A DNA stretch of 64,000 bases from Herbaspirillum sp. meg3 (GTDB taxonomy: Bacteria > Pseudomonadota > Gammaproteobacteria > Burkholderiales > Burkholderiaceae_D), in the NCBI RefSeq assembly GCF_002257565.1, contig NZ_CP022736.1:3348001-3412000 (forward strand), in the 5' to 3' direction. Numbering within the stretch: position 1 is the first letter of the stretch; each line of letters starts with the position of its first letter. Of this stretch, positions 16,059-25,696 are shown piece by piece. The notes beneath the pieces are model-generated. The model worked only from the letters and a program-made list of their open reading frames with translations. It had not been told where the DNA came from and searched no databases. The translations under genes were made by a program, and so were the position numbers.

Positions 16059-16087
16059 ATTATGCAACATGCATTGGTAAATAGCAA
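16059..16087 (-). promoter_or_regulatory. Candidate promoter of the tRNA operon
   Basis: TTGCTA, 17-bp spacer, CATAAT on the minus strand; the -10 box ends 16 bp before the first base of tRNA-Ala. Confidence 0.55.
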
Positions 16088-16111
16088 GAGGGTTTTCTGA
16101 AAAACCCTCTT
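16086..16111 (-). terminator. Hairpin after gltX
   Basis: 11-bp stem aagagggtttt / aaaaccctctt, loop ctga, 5 bp past the gltX stop. No clear T tract follows on the minus strand, and the stem edge overlaps the tRNA promoter -35 box, so termination may be incomplete. Confidence 0.5.
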
Positions 16112-16116
16112 CTTTA

Positions 16117-17553
16117 TTACAAATAGTTTTGCAAACGCGCCAGCACGACCTCACGACCGAATAATTCCAACACTGCATCAATCGCCGGGGTCTGCAACTG
16201 ACCAGCAACGATCAGGCGCAAAGGCATCGCCAGCAATGGCATCTTCAGTGTATGCGCAGCCAGCACTTCTTTGATCATCGCGCCCAGCGCCGCCTTGTTC
16301 CACTCGACTGTCGCACAGCGTGCGGCAAAGTCTTGCAGCGCCGGCTTGATGGCGTCGGTGATGTGTTGCGTGACCAATGCAGCATCTGGCGCAGGCTGGC
16401 GATAGAACATCATCACCGCAGGAGCCAGTTCATTGACGGTGTTGGCGCGCTCTTTGAGCAACGCGATGGTCTGCGCCAGTGCCGGTGCGCCGTCGAATTG
16501 CGCGCCTTCTTTTTCCAGCAGCGGACGCACCAGCGCAGCGAGGCGTTCGTTATCAGCCAGCTTGATGTAGTGGTTGTTCAGCCACGCCAATTTTTCCGGA
16601 TTGAATTGCGCCGGCGACTTCGACAGATGGTCGAGGTCGAACCATTCGCAGAACTGTTCCATCGAGAAGATTTCTTCGTCGCCGTGGCTCCAGCCCAGAC
16701 GCGCCAGATAGTTGAGCATGGCTTCCGGCAAGAAACCTTGCGCCGGATAATCCATCACGCTGACCGCGCCGTGACGCTTGGACAGCTTTTCGCCGTCGGC
16801 GCCGAGAATCATCGGTACGTGGCCGTACAGCGGCAGCGTGCCACCGAGTGCTTTCAGAATATTGATCTGGCGTGGCGTATTGTTGACGTGATCGTCACCG
16901 CGAATAACGTGGGTGATCTTCATATCCCAGTCATCGACCACGACGCAGAAGTTATAGGTGGGCGTGCCGTCCGGACGCGCGATCACCAGGTCGTCCAGCT
17001 CGCGATTGGAAATCGTGATCGGGCCCTTGACCACGTCGTCCCAAGTGACGTCGCCGTCGAGCGGATTGCGGAAGCGCACCACCGGTTTGCGGCCTTCCGG
17101 GATTTCCGGCAAGGTCTTGCCGCGCTCTGGACGCCAGGTACCGTCGTAACGCGGCTTTTCACCGGCGGCGCGTTGGCGCTCGCGCATGGCTTCGACTTCT
17201 TCCGGCGAGGAATAGCAATAGTAAGCCGTGCCTTGTTGCAGCATGTGCGCCACGACTTCGCGGTAGCGCTCCATGCGCTTCATCTGATAGAACGGGCCTT
17301 CATCATGCTCCAGACCGAGCCACTGCATGCCGTCGATGATGGCCTGCACCGCTTCCGGAGTGGAACGTTCCAGATCGGTGTCTTCGATACGCAGGATGAA
17401 GGTGCCGCCGAAACGACGTGCATAGGCCCACGAGAACAAGGCCGTACGCGCGCCGCCCAAGTGGAGATAGCCGGTCGGGCTGGGGGCGAAACGGGTACGA
17501 ACCGGCGTGTGGACGGATTCGGTGGCAGGAGCAGTCTGGTCTGTGGATGTCAT
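16117..17553 (-). CDS. gltX: Glutamyl-tRNA synthetase
   Basis: A 478-residue class I synthetase that charges tRNA-Glu. The HIGH-like motif is in APSPTGYLHLGGARTA (about 23-37), the KMSKS-like motif in GEKLSKRHGAVSV, followed by the all-helical anticodon-binding part. The N-terminus carries about 17 extra residues (MTSTDQTAPATESVHTP) before the usual VRTRFAPSPTG. I see no internal start codon that would give the short form, and the ATG lacks a good ribosome site. Two cognate tRNA-Glu genes lie downstream on the same strand. Confidence 0.97.
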   Translation of the reverse strand: MTSTDQTAPATESVHTPVRTRFAPSPTGYLHLGGARTALFSWAYARRFGGTFILRIEDTDLERSTPEAVQAIIDGMQWLGLEHDEGPFYQMKRMERYREVVAHMLQQGTAYYCYSSPEEVEAMRERQRAAGEKPRYDGTWRPERGKTLPEIPEGRKPVVRFRNPLDGDVTWDDVVKGPITISNRELDDLVIARPDGTPTYNFCVVVDDWDMKITHVIRGDDHVNNTPRQINILKALGGTLPLYGHVPMILGADGEKLSKRHGAVSVMDYPAQGFLPEAMLNYLARLGWSHGDEEIFSMEQFCEWFDLDHLSKSPAQFNPEKLAWLNNHYIKLADNERLAALVRPLLEKEGAQFDGAPALAQTIALLKERANTVNELAPAVMMFYRQPAPDAALVTQHITDAIKPALQDFAARCATVEWNKAALGAMIKEVLAAHTLKMPLLAMPLRLIVAGQLQTPAIDAVLELFGREVVLARLQNYL

Positions 17554-17561
17554 GATAAATA

Positions 17562-17589
17562 AAAACGGCCTTGGAACGCCAAAGCCGTT
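17562..17589 (-). terminator. Hairpin with T tract just upstream of gltX
   Basis: On the minus strand aacggc ... gccgtttttattt, stem aacggc/gccgtt extended by tgg/cca pairing, ending 8-10 bp before the gltX ATG. It may terminate the DUF4399 transcript or act in the gltX leader. Confidence 0.6.
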
Positions 17590-17664
17590 GTCAGTCTGAT
17601 CGGAAAGCCGTCATTTTACCGCGTCGGGCGCAGTCATGGAATCATGCTACGCACCGACCGGGAT

Positions 17665-18093
17665 TTACTTGACGGTGATATTGATGGTCTTGCTCATGGC
17701 CGGGCCATAGGACTGATGCGCGCCGTCGCCGAATTGCATGGTCAGCTTGTACTTGCCCGGCGGCAGCGTGATCTTGGCTTCAGTCTGGCCTTTGCCGTAG
17801 TGCAGGTGCGTCTCGTCCATCGGGATCGGCGCGCCCTTCGGGATCGGGCCGGTGTTGATCAACAGATGATGATGGCCGGTATTGGGCGTCATGTCGCCCA
17901 GTGGCTTGATCTCCATGCCGGAGACGGCGAACTTGACGTCGAACGGACTGGTGACGGTGGCGCCGTCCATCGGTGCAGTGAAGGAGACAGACGGCTCCGC
18001 CGCCTGCGCCAGCGATGCCGTCGAAGCTGCCGACACCAGCAACACAGCAGAACAGAACAAGGTTTGAATCAAACGCGATGCCAGGGATGTCAT
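17665..18093 (-). CDS. DUF4399 exported protein
   Basis: A 142-residue protein with a signal peptide (about 1-32, ...STASLAQAAEPS), so periplasmic. The mature part is one DUF4399 domain: VSFTAPMDGATVTSPFDVKFAVSGMEI, then TGHHHLLINTG, and a closing PPGKYKLTMQFGDGAHQSYGPAMS. The His-rich turn resembles a metal site, but the family has no assigned function. Start at 18093 is set by AGGAG at 18101-18105. Confidence 0.78.
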   Translation of the reverse strand: MTSLASRLIQTLFCSAVLLVSAASTASLAQAAEPSVSFTAPMDGATVTSPFDVKFAVSGMEIKPLGDMTPNTGHHHLLINTGPIPKGAPIPMDETHLHYGKGQTEAKITLPPGKYKLTMQFGDGAHQSYGPAMSKTINITVK

Positions 18094-18193
18094 TACATGT
18101 CTCCTCAATAGACTACATTGGTCAAAAACAACGGCGGCAAAAAAGACAGAACACGCAAACAACACCCGCAGGCTTTGCCGAGCATGAGCGACG

Positions 18194-19282
18194 TCAGTCG
18201 TTCTGAATCACGATACTTGGGAACTTGCTGGTCATGTCCTTGGCTTTTTCCGCCACTTTGACAGCGACCTTGCGCGCAATGTTCTTGTAAATTTCTGCAA
18301 CCGGTCCGTTCGGGTCGGCCACCACGGTCGGACGGCCCGAGTCGGTCTGTTCGCGGATCGTCATCGTCAGCGGCAAGGCGCCGAGAAAATCGACGTTGAA
18401 GTCGGCGCACATCTTCTCGCCGCCGCCTGTGCCGAAGATCGCTTCAGCATGGCCGCAATTGGAGCAGATATGCGTGCTCATGTTCTCGACGATACCGAGG
18501 ATGGGGATGCCGACCTTTTCAAACATCTTCAAACCCTTGCGTGCGTCCAGCAAGGCGATGTCCTGCGGGGTGGTCACGATCACAGCGCCGGTGACAGGCA
18601 CCTTCTGCGACAGCGTCAGCTGCACGTCGCCGGTGCCTGGCGGCATGTCGACGATCAGATAATCCAGATCGCGCCAGTTGGTCTGGTCGAGCAGCTGTTG
18701 CAAGGCTTGCGTGACGATAGGACCGCGCCATACCATCGGCTCGTCCGGATCGATCATGAAACCGATGGAGGACACCTGCAGGCCGTGATTTTCCAGCGGC
18801 TCCATGGTTTTGCCGTCCTTGGTTTCTGGCTTGGCGTCGATGCCCAGCATCATCGGCTGCGACGGGCCATAGATATCGGCGTCCAGAATACCGACACGCG
18901 CGCCTTCAGCCGCCAGCGCCAGCGCCAGGTTGGCAGCGGTGGTCGACTTGCCGACGCCGCCCTTGCCGGATGCCACAGCGATAATGTTCTTGACGTTGGA
19001 CTTGAGTTTGATGCCGCGCTGCACGGCGTGCGCGACGATCTTGAAATAGACGTTGGCCTTGACCGAAGCGACACCCGCCACACCCTGCACGGCGGCCTCG
19101 GCGGCGCTGCGGATCAGTTCGATCTGGCTGTTGGCGGGATAGCCCAATTCGACGTCGAAGGCGACATTGGCGCCATCGAGCTGGATGTTCTTGATCGACT
19201 TTCCTGCGACCAGATCCTTGCCGGTGTTAGGGTCGATGACCTGGGAAAGCGCTGTTTTGACGACTTCTGGGGTGATGCTCAT
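18194..19282 (-). CDS. apbC: ApbC/Mrp iron-sulfur cluster carrier ATPase
   Basis: A 362-residue P-loop protein that binds and transfers Fe-S clusters. It has an N-terminal MIP18/DUF59 domain (1-85), the deviant Walker A SGKGGVGKST (105-114), Walker B region LIVDMPPGTGD (about 209-219), and the CSNC cluster-binding pair (Cys273, Cys276). Divergent from metG over about 230 bp, an arrangement common in Burkholderiales. Confidence 0.95.
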   Translation of the reverse strand: MSITPEVVKTALSQVIDPNTGKDLVAGKSIKNIQLDGANVAFDVELGYPANSQIELIRSAAEAAVQGVAGVASVKANVYFKIVAHAVQRGIKLKSNVKNIIAVASGKGGVGKSTTAANLALALAAEGARVGILDADIYGPSQPMMLGIDAKPETKDGKTMEPLENHGLQVSSIGFMIDPDEPMVWRGPIVTQALQQLLDQTNWRDLDYLIVDMPPGTGDVQLTLSQKVPVTGAVIVTTPQDIALLDARKGLKMFEKVGIPILGIVENMSTHICSNCGHAEAIFGTGGGEKMCADFNVDFLGALPLTMTIREQTDSGRPTVVADPNGPVAEIYKNIARKVAVKVAEKAKDMTSKFPSIVIQND

Positions 19283-19512
19283 TACCTCTCCTTGATAGAC
19301 CAGCTTTAATGCACCCGCAAGTCTAAACTAATCAGGCCACCACCACAGGCGGATCGACAAAGCACGGACAATGAAAATTGCCATTCAGACATCAAATCAC
19401 TGCTCCGGCGACTGCGGTTTGCACTCTGTTTGTCCATCAACCCTGCGCCAAAGGCCCTGTGACTGCTAAAATGACCCTCTTTTCTCCATTACCCACCCAG
19501 CAAGCATTGCCA

Positions 19513-21591
19513 ATGAGCACTTCATCGCCACGCCAACTTTTCGTTACCACCGCCCTTCCCTACGCCAACGGCGCGTTCCACATCGGCCACATCATGGAAT
19601 ACATCCAGGCCGACATCTGGGTCCGGTTCCAACGAATGCAGGGCCATGAAGTCCATTTCGTCGGCGCTGACGATGCCCACGGCGCACCGATCATGATCGC
19701 GGCTGAAAAAGCCGGTGTGACGCCGCAACAGTTCGTCGCCAATATCGCGGCCGGCCGCAAGCAATATCTGGACGGCTTCCACATCGCCTTCGACAACTGG
19801 AGCTCGACCGACAGTGAAGAAAACCATCAACTGTCGCAAGACATCTACCGCGCGCTGCGCGACGATGCCAAGCTGATCACGACCAAGACCATCGACCAGT
19901 TCTTTGATCCGGTCAAAAGCATGTTCCTGCCGGATCGCTACATCAAGGGCGAATGCCCGAAGTGCGGCACCAAGGACCAGTACGGCGACTCCTGTGAAAA
20001 CTGCAGCGCCGTGTACGCACCGACCGACCTGAAGAATCCGTACTCGACCCTGTCCGGTGCAACGCCCGTGATGAAGTCGTCGGAACATTTCTTCTTCAAG
20101 CTGTCCGATCCCAAATGCGTGGCTTTCCTGCGTGAATGGGCGCTCGACAACAATCGCCTGCAACCGGAAGTGGCCAACAAATGCCGCGAATGGCTGGACG
20201 GTGAAAGCGGTCTGGGCGACTGGGACATCAGCCGCGATGCGCCCTACTTCGGCATCGAAATCCCGGACGCACCGGGCAAGTATTTCTACGTCTGGCTGGA
20301 CGCACCGATCGGCTACCTGGCTTCGCTGAAGAATTACTTCGGCAAGATCGGCCGCGACTTCGATGCCTTCATGACCGACGACAAGACCGAGCAGTACCAT
20401 TTCATCGGCAAGGACATCACCTATTTCCACACCTTGTTCTGGCCTGCGATGCTGAAGTTTGCCGGCCGCAAGGTGCCCAACAACGTGTTCGCGCACGGCT
20501 TTATCACCGTCAGCGGTGAAAAAATGTCCAAGTCGCGCGGCACCGGCATCTCGCCATTGCGCTACCTCGACATCGGCATGAATCCTGAATGGCTGCGCTA
20601 TTACATCGCCGCCAAGTTGAACGCCAAGGTAGAAGACGTCGACTTCAACCCGGACGACTTCGTTGCACGCGTCAACGCCGACCTGATCGGCAAGTACGTC
20701 AACATCGCCAGCCGTGCGGCGGGTTTCATCGCCAAACGCTTCGACGGCAAGCTGTCGACTGCGTGGGCGACTGCCGACGACGCCTTCCTGTCCAAGCTGC
20801 GTGGCATTGCTCCGGAAATTCTGGCGCTGTACGAACAACGTGAATACGGCAAAGCCCTGCGCGCGATCATGGAGCAAGCCGACGTCATCAACGCCTACGT
20901 CGACGCCAACAAACCGTGGGAACTGGCCAAGGACACCGCCAAGGACGCGCAACTGCACGAAGTCTGCAGCCGCCTGCTGGAAGCATTCCGCATCCTGACC
21001 GTCTACCTGAAACCGGTGCTGCCGCAACTGGCGGCACAAGTGGAAGGCTTCCTCAAGGTCGCACCGTTCTCCTGGGCTGATGTGCAAACTGCGCTGCCTG
21101 ACGGTCACGTCATCAACGCTTACGCTCACCTGATGCAACGCGTCGATCCGAAGATGCTGGACGCGCTGTTCGATGCGCCCGAAGCGGCCGCTACTCCAGC
21201 AACGGGCGCCCCCGTAGAGACCGCCGATGCCGGCATCGAAGAACTGGCGCCTGAAATCAGCATCGACGATTTTGCCAAGATCGATCTGCGCATTGCCAAG
21301 ATCGTGAATTGCGAAGCAGTCGAAGGTTCGACCAAGCTGCTGCGCCTGACACTGGACGCCGGCGAAGGTCGCATGCGCAATGTCTTCTCCGGCATCGCTT
21401 CGGCTTACAAACCGGAAGAGCTGGTCGGCAAACTGACCGTGATGGTTGCCAACCTGGCGCCGCGCAAGATGAAGTTCGGCATCTCCGAAGGCATGGTGCT
21501 GGCCGCCTCCGCCAAGGATGAAAAAGCAAAACCGGGCATCTACGTGCTGACCCCATGGCCAGGTGCCGAGCCTGGCATGCGCGTTCGTTAA
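19513..21591 (+). CDS. metG: Methionyl-tRNA synthetase
   Basis: A 692-residue class I synthetase. HIGH is at residues 23-26 (PYANGAFHIGHIMEY), a zinc knuckle with four cysteines lies in CPKCGTKDQYGDSCENC, KMSKS is in GEKMSKSRGTG, and a C-terminal EMAP/OB tRNA-binding domain (about 585-692, ISIDDFAKIDLRIAKIV) allows dimerisation. Start at 19513 (MSTSSPRQLFVTTALPYANG) is preferred to a longer frame from 19378. It is followed closely by a GNAT gene. Confidence 0.97.
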   Translation: MSTSSPRQLFVTTALPYANGAFHIGHIMEYIQADIWVRFQRMQGHEVHFVGADDAHGAPIMIAAEKAGVTPQQFVANIAAGRKQYLDGFHIAFDNWSSTDSEENHQLSQDIYRALRDDAKLITTKTIDQFFDPVKSMFLPDRYIKGECPKCGTKDQYGDSCENCSAVYAPTDLKNPYSTLSGATPVMKSSEHFFFKLSDPKCVAFLREWALDNNRLQPEVANKCREWLDGESGLGDWDISRDAPYFGIEIPDAPGKYFYVWLDAPIGYLASLKNYFGKIGRDFDAFMTDDKTEQYHFIGKDITYFHTLFWPAMLKFAGRKVPNNVFAHGFITVSGEKMSKSRGTGISPLRYLDIGMNPEWLRYYIAAKLNAKVEDVDFNPDDFVARVNADLIGKYVNIASRAAGFIAKRFDGKLSTAWATADDAFLSKLRGIAPEILALYEQREYGKALRAIMEQADVINAYVDANKPWELAKDTAKDAQLHEVCSRLLEAFRILTVYLKPVLPQLAAQVEGFLKVAPFSWADVQTALPDGHVINAYAHLMQRVDPKMLDALFDAPEAAATPATGAPVETADAGIEELAPEISIDDFAKIDLRIAKIVNCEAVEGSTKLLRLTLDAGEGRMRNVFSGIASAYKPEELVGKLTVMVANLAPRKMKFGISEGMVLAASAKDEKAKPGIYVLTPWPGAEPGMRVR

Positions 21592-21609
21592 TCCAAGCTA
21601 TCGCACGCC

Positions 21610-22098
21610 ATGGCAGACATTGACCTTTTGATTCGTGAAGCGACCGTTGACGACGCCGAGCTGATCGCGGAACTCACGCGTGGCAGCTGGGCCAACAAGG
21701 TGGCCCCAAGCTCCAGCGGCCACCGTGAAGATCCTCAACGCGTTGCCGAAGATTTGCAGCGTGGCGGCGGTTTTGTACTGCTGCGCGACAACACCCCGGC
21801 GGGATCGGTACGCTGGCTGCCGCTGGATACCGAGCTCGACGTTTGGGAAATCCTGCGCATGGGCATCTTGCCAAGCTATCGCGGCGAGCGCCTGTCGCAG
21901 CACCTGATGGAAGCCCTTATCCATCGTGCGCTGGCTGCCGACATCGGAGAACTCCGCCTGGCAGTCAGGAGCGACCAGGAACAATTGCTCGACGTCTACG
22001 CCGCCTTCGGTTTTGAAATCGCCCCGGAACTGGAATACACCCGCGCCAATCCGATGGAGCCGTCTCCTATCGTGATGCGTCGCTGGCTGCGCAACTGA
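21610..22098 (+). CDS. GNAT family N-acetyltransferase
   Basis: A 162-residue GNAT protein. It has the N-terminal IREATVDDAELIAELTR, the acetyl-CoA loop ILPSYRGERLSQHLMEALIHRA (about 86-107) and VYAAFGFE near the end. It starts 18 bp after metG and is closed by a terminator, so it is probably co-transcribed with metG. The substrate is unknown. Confidence 0.83.
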   Translation: MADIDLLIREATVDDAELIAELTRGSWANKVAPSSSGHREDPQRVAEDLQRGGGFVLLRDNTPAGSVRWLPLDTELDVWEILRMGILPSYRGERLSQHLMEALIHRALAADIGELRLAVRSDQEQLLDVYAAFGFEIAPELEYTRANPMEPSPIVMRRWLRN

Positions 22099-22121
22099 TC
22101 CCCTGAATCAGACACGCCTGT

Positions 22122-22165
22122 AAACCGTTGTCGACCGGTATCTGCCGGCAGACAACGGTTTTTTT
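22122..22165 (+). terminator. Terminator after the metG-GNAT pair
   Basis: 11-bp outer stem aaaccgttgtc / gacaacggttt with an inner ccgg/ccgg pair, followed by seven T. Confidence 0.9.
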
Positions 22166-22287
22166 ACGCCTGAAGACCCCGCCGGCACCCACATTCCGTT
22201 TCCCCACGCCATGCAATGGCTGCTCGTCATGGTGACGCTCGCAGCTTGATTTCTCACGCCAGTTGGATTATTGTACAAACGTTCAAC

Positions 22288-22303
22288 ACAAATGATCATT
22301 TGT
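22288..22303. promoter_or_regulatory. Palindromic operator before the SorC gene
   Basis: Perfect 16-bp palindrome acaaatgatcatttgt, 13 bp upstream of the chosen SorC start, with a second small palindrome ttgtacaa at 22271-22278. Probably the autoregulatory site for the whole operon (inference). Confidence 0.7.
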
Positions 22304-22315
22304 CCAATTCAAAAT

Positions 22316-23362
22316 ATGGCAACAGCAGATCGTCAGAGCGTCGCGCATTCCGCCGTCCGCGTGGCACGCCTGTATTACTTCCAGAACATGACCACAGCCG
22401 CCATCGCGGAAGAGATGGGCACCTCGCGCGCCACCGTGTCGCGGCTGCTGTCTTACGCCATGGAAAATGGTCTGGTCGAGATCCGCGTACATGATCCGCT
22501 GGAGTTGTCCGGCAATCTGGAAGCTGCGATAAAGAAACACTATGCACTGCGCTCGATCCAGGTCGTGCCTGTTCCGGTATCGGCCAACGAGCGTGAAAGC
22601 ATGCAACGCGTTGCCGCACACACAGCGGCCTATCTGAATTCGCTGGTGCTGCCATCGACCGTTATCGGACTGGCCTGGGGTAATACCGTCGCTGCCATCG
22701 CCGACAATCTGGTGCCCAAGCATGTGCACGGTGTCGCAGTGGTTCAGTTGAACGGCTCGGGCGCCGGCGCCAACATCGTCAACACCTTTGGCGAATCCAT
22801 CGTCTCTCGCTTCGCACAAAATTATGGTGCGCAGGCGCACAGCTTCCCTGTGCCGGCCTTCTTCGACTACGCCGACACGCGCAACGCCCTCTGGCGCGAA
22901 CGCAGCATCAAAGCTATCCGCACCTTGCAGAGCAACGCCTCGATTTTGCTCTTCAGTATCGGCGCTGCAGAAACCGGCAGCCACATCCACACCGGTGGCT
23001 ATCTCGACAAACAGGACCGGCAGGATATCCTCAAAGACGGCGTGATCGGCGACATCGCCACGGTGTTCTTCCGCGAAGACGGCAGCTGGCGTGATGTTGC
23101 GTTGAATGCACGCAGCAGCGGCCCGGATCTGGATCGTTTCCAGCGCGCAGCGCACTCCATCTGCGTAGTGTGCGGCAAGGGCAAGATTCCCGGCCTGCGC
23201 GCAGCGCTGCTGGGCGGCTACATCAACGAGCTGGTGATTGACGAACCGACTGCCAGATTGCTGGTGGAAGAACTGGAACAGCAACAAGAAGCCGTGGCCA
23301 CAGATACAACAATCAACACCGCATCAAACAACAAAACCAACCGCAAGCGAGCAAAGCAATGA
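22316..23362 (+). CDS. SorC/DeoR-family sugar-phosphate-responsive regulator
   Basis: A 348-residue regulator with an N-terminal HTH (ARLYYFQNMTTAAIAEEMGTSRATVSRLLSYAMENGLVEIRV) and a C-terminal SorC sugar-binding domain (about 65-320, with LGLAWG-like VIGLAWGNTVAAIADNL and the effector loop GAAETGSHIHTGGYL). It opens the operon and overlaps glpD by ATGA. Start at 22316 (MATADRQ) is chosen because upstream starts fall in the operator; the ribosome site is weak. SorC proteins bind phosphorylated sugars or polyols, and EryD of Brucella is one with a GlpD-like gene in its operon. Confidence 0.9.
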   Translation: MATADRQSVAHSAVRVARLYYFQNMTTAAIAEEMGTSRATVSRLLSYAMENGLVEIRVHDPLELSGNLEAAIKKHYALRSIQVVPVPVSANERESMQRVAAHTAAYLNSLVLPSTVIGLAWGNTVAAIADNLVPKHVHGVAVVQLNGSGAGANIVNTFGESIVSRFAQNYGAQAHSFPVPAFFDYADTRNALWRERSIKAIRTLQSNASILLFSIGAAETGSHIHTGGYLDKQDRQDILKDGVIGDIATVFFREDGSWRDVALNARSSGPDLDRFQRAAHSICVVCGKGKIPGLRAALLGGYINELVIDEPTARLLVEELEQQQEAVATDTTINTASNNKTNRKRAKQ

Positions 23363-24897
23363 CCTCACTGACTCCACCAGCCAGTTCGGAAACCTACGAC
23401 CTCCTCATCATCGGTGGCGGCATCAACGGCGCCGGTGTGGCGCGCGATGCCGCGGGCCGAGGCCTCAAAGTCGCCTTGTGCGAACAGAATGACTTCGCCG
23501 GCGCCACCTCATCCGCCAGCACCAAGCTGATCCATGGCGGCTTGCGCTACCTCGAATACTACGAATTCCGCCTGGTCGCCGAAGCGCTGGCCGAGCGTGA
23601 ACACCTGCTCAATATCGCGCCGCACATTGCATGGCCGCTGCGCTTTGTCATGCCGCACGTCAAAGGCTTGCGTCCGCGCTGGATGATCCGCCTCGGCTTG
23701 TGGATGTACGACCATATCGGAGGCCGCATCACGCTGCCGCATTCGCGCAGCATTGAACTGGATCGCATGGATGCACCGAGCGGCTTACGTGCTGACATCA
23801 CACGCGGCTTCGCCTACTCGGACGCCTGGGTTGACGACGCTCGCCTGGTCATCCTGAATTTGCAAAGCGCCCAGGAACACGGTGCAGACATTTTTGCACG
23901 CACCCGGCTCGTCGACGCCAAGCGCATCAACGGCGCGTGGCAATGCGAGCTTGAAAACACCATCACCGGGGCTCGCCAGAATCTCACCGCACGCGCCGTC
24001 GTCAATACCGCGGGCCCGTGGGTCGCGAAGATGGATCATTTGCTGAATCCGACTGAACAAGGCAGCAAGCACGCCGCTGTCAAACTGGTACGCGGCAGCC
24101 ACATCATCGTGCCGCGCCTGTTCGCGGGCGAGCATGCCTACATCCTCCAAAATGACGACAAGCGCATCGTCTTCATGATTCCTTATGAAGACAAATTCAC
24201 GCTGATCGGCACCACCGACGTCCCGCAAGAGAACATGGACAACGGCGCCAAGATCAGCACGGAAGAAGAAGCCTACCTGCTGCGCGCTGTCAATCAGTAC
24301 CTTGCCAAACCGATCGGCAACGCCGATATCGTCTGGCGCTATGCCGGCGTGCGTCCACTGTTCGACGACGAGTCGGACAACCCGTCGGCCGTCACGCGCG
24401 ATTACACGCTGGTGTTGCAAGATGCAGAGAACACACCTTGCGTGTCCGTCTATGGCGGCAAGATCACGACTTACCGCCGCCTCGCGGAATCGGTCTTGGA
24501 AAAGCTGGCGCCCTGGACCAAGACGCGGCGCGGCTCCTGGACCAACCAGGAAGCCCTGCCAGGCGGCAAGTTCAAGCGCGCCGACCGTGCCCAGGAGCTG
24601 GAATACCTGAAAAAGAAATACGCTCAGCTCGACACACATTTCCTGACACGCCTGTTCGGCCGTCACGGCCGCAACGCGCATGTAATCCTGAAAGAGGCAC
24701 AAGCGCCCGCCGAGCTCGGCCGTGATTTTGGTGGCGGACTGGTGCAGCGCGAAGTCGAATACCTGATCACGCACGAGTGGGCTTATCAGCCGGACGACAT
24801 TCTGTGGCGTCGCACTAAATGCGGTCTGCACATGAGCGAACAAGAGCGCGCCGATTTCGCAGCCTGGTTCAACGAACGCTGCGCGCGCCGGAGCTGA
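23359..24897 (+). CDS. glpD: Glycerol-3-phosphate dehydrogenase-like FAD enzyme
   Basis: A 512-residue FAD-dependent dehydrogenase of the GlpD family, expected at the inner membrane and passing electrons to quinone. The FAD loop is IIGGGINGAGVARDAAGRG (about 17-35), then ATSSASTKLIHGGLRYLEYYEFRLVAEALAERE. A C-terminal DAO_C cap (about 400-510) is present. The usual substrate is glycerol-3-phosphate, giving dihydroxyacetone phosphate. Because EryB (erythritol-phosphate dehydrogenase) belongs to the same family and here the regulator is SorC-type, another polyol phosphate is possible. Confidence 0.88.
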   Translation: MTSLTPPASSETYDLLIIGGGINGAGVARDAAGRGLKVALCEQNDFAGATSSASTKLIHGGLRYLEYYEFRLVAEALAEREHLLNIAPHIAWPLRFVMPHVKGLRPRWMIRLGLWMYDHIGGRITLPHSRSIELDRMDAPSGLRADITRGFAYSDAWVDDARLVILNLQSAQEHGADIFARTRLVDAKRINGAWQCELENTITGARQNLTARAVVNTAGPWVAKMDHLLNPTEQGSKHAAVKLVRGSHIIVPRLFAGEHAYILQNDDKRIVFMIPYEDKFTLIGTTDVPQENMDNGAKISTEEEAYLLRAVNQYLAKPIGNADIVWRYAGVRPLFDDESDNPSAVTRDYTLVLQDAENTPCVSVYGGKITTYRRLAESVLEKLAPWTKTRRGSWTNQEALPGGKFKRADRAQELEYLKKKYAQLDTHFLTRLFGRHGRNAHVILKEAQAPAELGRDFGGGLVQREVEYLITHEWAYQPDDILWRRTKCGLHMSEQERADFAAWFNERCARRS

Positions 24898-24898
24898 C

Positions 24899-25696
24899 AT
24901 GCAGCCGCTGAATCAATTGCCGCGTGCGCAAGCCAGAGAAGTCCGGACGGTCTTCACCGATATCGACGACACGCTCACGACTGGCGGCAAGCTCAGCGCC
25001 CAGGCCTATGAGGCATTGGAGTCACTGCAACGCAGCGGCCTGCGCGTCATCCCTGTGACCGGACGCCCTGCCGGCTGGTGCGATCACATCGCACGCATGT
25101 GGCCGGTTGACGGTGTCATCGGCGAGAACGGCGCACTGTATATGTGGCACGACAGCACGACCGGCAAGCTGCATACACGCCATCTGCTGGAAGAAAACAT
25201 CCGGCGCGAAAATACGGCACGCCTTGCTGCAGTGCGCGAAAAAATTCTGCGCGATGTTCCCGGCTGCGCGGTCGCTTCGGATCAGTTCTGCCGCCAATAT
25301 GATCTGGCCATTGATTTCTGCGAAGATGTTCCTCCTTTGGAACTTGATGTAATCGATTGCATCGTAAGGATTATGGAAGACGCAGGCATGACCGCCAAAA
25401 TCAGCTCGATTCACGTCAATGGCTGGTTCGGCGACTACGACAAACTCAGCATGGCGCGCCTGATGATGCAGGAGCGCTACGACATCGATCTGGACGACGA
25501 CGCCGAACGCCGTCGTTGCGTGTTCGCGGGTGACTCTCCCAACGATGCGCCGATGTTCGCCTATTTCCCGCTGTCGGTCGGCGTGGCTAACGTGCTTGAT
25601 TTTGCAGATCGCCTGCCGCATCCACCTCGCTTCATTACGCACCAGCCCAGCGGCGCCGGATTCGCCGAGCTGACTCAACACTTACTGGAGCCATGA
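24899..25696 (+). CDS. HAD-family (IIB) hydrolase
   Basis: A 265-residue HAD phosphatase. Motif I is VFTDIDDTLTT (about 19-29) with nucleophile Asp, motif II is VIPVTGRP (about 53-60), and motif IV is FAGDSPNDAPMF. The C2B-type cap resembles mannosyl-3-phosphoglycerate and sucrose phosphatases and the Cof family. It begins one base after the glpD stop and overlaps the next gene by ATGA, so it is co-translated. Probable role is dephosphorylating an intermediate or overflow product of the operon substrate (inference). Confidence 0.83.
   Translation: MQPLNQLPRAQAREVRTVFTDIDDTLTTGGKLSAQAYEALESLQRSGLRVIPVTGRPAGWCDHIARMWPVDGVIGENGALYMWHDSTTGKLHTRHLLEENIRRENTARLAAVREKILRDVPGCAVASDQFCRQYDLAIDFCEDVPPLELDVIDCIVRIMEDAGMTAKISSIHVNGWFGDYDKLSMARLMMQERYDIDLDDDAERRRCVFAGDSPNDAPMFAYFPLSVGVANVLDFADRLPHPPRFITHQPSGAGFAELTQHLLEP

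Noticed and set aside
19522..21138. A 538-codon open frame on the minus strand opposite metG
   Set aside because: A shadow of metG; no ribosome site and no recognisable domain.
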